A DNA stretch of 64,000 nt from Strongylocentrotus purpuratus (Eukaryota; Echinodermata; Echinoidea; Camarodonta; Strongylocentrotidae), in NCBI RefSeq assembly GCF_000002235.5, contig NW_022145559.1:521001-585000 (forward strand). The letters run 5' to 3'. Below the pieces are notes generated by a model, which searched no databases, was not told the origin of the DNA, and saw only the letters and a program-made list of their open reading frames with translations. This document shows, in pieces, positions 62,093 through 64,000 of this stretch; the stretch's first letter is position 1; every line of letters begins with the position of its first letter. A program made the position numbers and the translations under genes.

Positions 62093-63355
62093 CTATGTGA
62101 ATTAATGGAGAGAGTGTGAAGAAAACGGTTTAATAAATGGATCCCATTTGCGATAATAATTATAAATGCATTCCATGGGCGTAAGGAGGTGCGATTTGCC
62201 GGTTCTAGGACAATTACCCCCTGGAATATTACCCCCCGGAGAATCACCCCCCGAGGACAACTACCCCCCCCCCCCGCAAAATTACCCCCGGAAAATTACC
62301 CCCCGGAGCATTACCCCCGAGGACAATTACCCCCCCCCCCCGAGGACAATTACCCCCCCCCCCGAGGACAATTACCCCCGAGGACAATTACCCCCCGATG
62401 ACAACTACCCCTATGACAATTACCCCCGAGGACAGTTACCCCCCGAGGACAACTACCCCCGATGATAATTACCCCCGATGACAACTAACCCCGATGACAT
62501 TTACCCCCGAGGACAGATACCCCCCGAGGACAACTACCCCCGATGATATTTACCTCCCCCCCCCCCCGAGGCAACTACCCCCGTGGACAATCAGGATTCA
62601 ATAGCGAAAGACGATCTGACACATTGAGAGATGGCTACGAGCCCATAAGATCCCCTGCATGAACCCATATTCGTTCAAATACTATGGCACGTTGTCTTCC
62701 TCATTACTACACATTTCCCTTTTATTATAATTTATGCAACGGCAGTGCGGTTGCAGATTTCCACGAAGGGTGTAAGTTTTAGGTAATTGTCCAGCGCTTT
62801 TCAAAATGCATAGAAATACATTTCTCTCGTTGCCCTTATTTGCCTTGCTGTCAATATATTGTCAGCGAGCGAGGAAGGAAGGCACTTTAGTATCTTCAAA
62901 ATTTTATTTTCTCATGTAATTACATATATTTTAGCCGTTTCTGATATTTGATTTTTTTTACTAAATCAACGTTTTCCAAATCATTCTCTTGCGGCACCCC
63001 GGTTGAAAAATGCTGTGCTGGAGTTACAAAATCAAATGAGATGAATTACCAGAGAGCGGATATTTATTTTCTTTTGACATGGCACCGTACATATAAATTG
63101 AAGGCAATTTCTATTTCAAAATAATTTAACGTACAAGAAAACATATTATACTTCAGCATGAGAACAGAAATAAATAGATAACGTGGAGAAAACATTAATT
63201 TTGGATCATGGATGAGGGCCCATTATACATCCAAAGACAAATACACGATCAGCTGATTAAAAAAGTTACAGAGGATGCATAAAGGAAATCTTACATCCTA
63301 ATTTCTTGTTGTGCCATTGTTGGTGAGAGAGGCTGTAACGCGTACTCATCTGCGC
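62093..63355. other. Upstream intron of the CUB/LDLa gene
   Basis: Contains the ACCCCC array (62,205-62,592) and otherwise AT-rich sequence. I looked for the first half of CUB1 on the minus strand and did not find it. Confidence 0.5.
62205..62592 (+). repeat. Minisatellite of GAGGACAATTACCCCC units
   Basis: Some 20 units of 14-20 bp on the theme GAGGACAATTACCCCC, with C-runs of variable length. Pro-rich open frames across it are artefacts. Confidence 0.92.
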
Positions 63356-63359
63356 GCAA

Positions 63360-64000
63360 TGCGGGGGGGGGGGGGGGGGCAAGGGGGGTACAGAGCCCCC
63401 CACTTTTTCAAGCACCCGAAAAGTGCCCCTTTTTACATAGGTATAGTGCCCTTGTTACTATGATAAGTGCCCCTATTAATTTGTAAAAAGTGCCCTTTCC
63501 CCTTTTCACCTCTTATAAGTGCCCCTTTTATTTCCACACGTGCCCCTTTACCTTCGACAAGTTCCCATTTTCCTTTGCAAAAAGTGTCCATTTTCCATTC
63601 TCATATTAAATGCCCTTCTTCTATAGTAAGTGCTCCTTTTCAGGTAGGTACGAGAAGTGCCCTTTTTCACTTTTGATAAGTGCCCCCTTCACCTTTGATA
63701 ATTGCCCTTTTCAAATCTGAGAGGTGCCTCTTTTACTTTGACAAGTGCCTCTTTTCCTTTGTAAGAAGTGCCCCCTCCCCTTTAATGACTACCCCCATTT
63801 TAACTCGGATAAGCGCACCATATATTTTAACATGTGCCCCTTTAACCTTTCTAATAAGTGCCCTGTTTCCTAATGAAAAGTGCCCCCATTACAAAAAGAG
63901 CCCCTTCCCCTTCTCATAAATGCCCCTTTTCATCTCCGGTAAATGACCCTTTTCAGGTACGAGAAGTTACTCCTTTTCACTTCAGATAAGTGCCCGCTTC
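63360..64000 (-). mobile_element. Minisatellite-bearing element, second copy (runs off the window)
   Basis: G-run, then CACTTTTTCAAG, then some 25 loose 20-25-bp units of AAGTGCCCCTTTTCACTTTTGA. Opposite orientation to the element at 25,395-26,755, whose right end it matches. Continues past base 64,000. Confidence 0.75.

Noticed and set aside
63050-63130. Missing first half of CUB1 on the minus strand
   Set aside because: A donor-like GTAATTCATC resembles the CUB1 donor, but the preceding sequence has no CUB pattern and no acceptor.

Overview
The window is repeat-rich genomic DNA of a marine invertebrate animal, most likely an echinoderm and probably a sea urchin. The grounds are intron-split extracellular genes built from Frizzled, CUB and LDL-receptor class A modules, short-LTR Mag/SURL-like Ty3 elements, a BEL/Pao element, a foldback-like structure, tRNA-derived SINEs, many small inverted-repeat elements and abundant G-runs. 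The species cannot be fixed from sequence alone.

Layout. (1) 985-15,891, minus strand: a gene for a secreted or membrane protein with a signal-peptide exon, a linker, three Frizzled cysteine-rich domains (each with the full ten cysteines) and one fibronectin III-like exon; eight exons were placed, all in consistent phase, and the 3' end lies beyond base 1 behind a 0.95-kb TC/GA microsatellite. Two CCAAT-type boxes lie just upstream of its first exon. (2) 16,882-34,582: a 17.7-kb composite bounded by long inverted arms, each with an outer array of about 15 AT-palindromic 32-bp units and an inner polypyrimidine tandem array. It resembles a very large foldback (sea urchin TU-type) transposon. 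Its spacer and left arm may hold a small spliced plus-strand gene. A young, whole-looking Ty3 element (28,478-33,200) sits in the right arm. (3) 36,104-47,500: a second Ty3 element, split by a BEL/Pao element (40,304-46,191). Both have direct LTRs and matching target-site duplications. (4) 49,237-62,092, minus strand: a gene with at least three divergent CUB-like domains and two LDL-receptor class A domains in nine exons, three domain halves per kind of phase, two of the exons being 30-33-nt linkers. Its 5' end lies beyond 64,000 and its 3' end was not found.

The two host genes lie head-to-tail on the same strand and use phase-1 module boundaries. They may be separate genes, as the signal peptide and promoter-like region at about 15.9-16.1 kb suggest. 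They could also be parts of one MFRP-like CUB/LDLa/Frizzled locus now separated by about 33 kb of transposons.

The introns are crowded with non-autonomous elements: three families with TTAA target sites, several near-perfect hairpins, tRNA-derived SINEs, and a degenerate minisatellite element present at 25.4-26.75 kb and again at the right edge. All coordinates, splice sites and identities were read by eye; no search or alignment was run.
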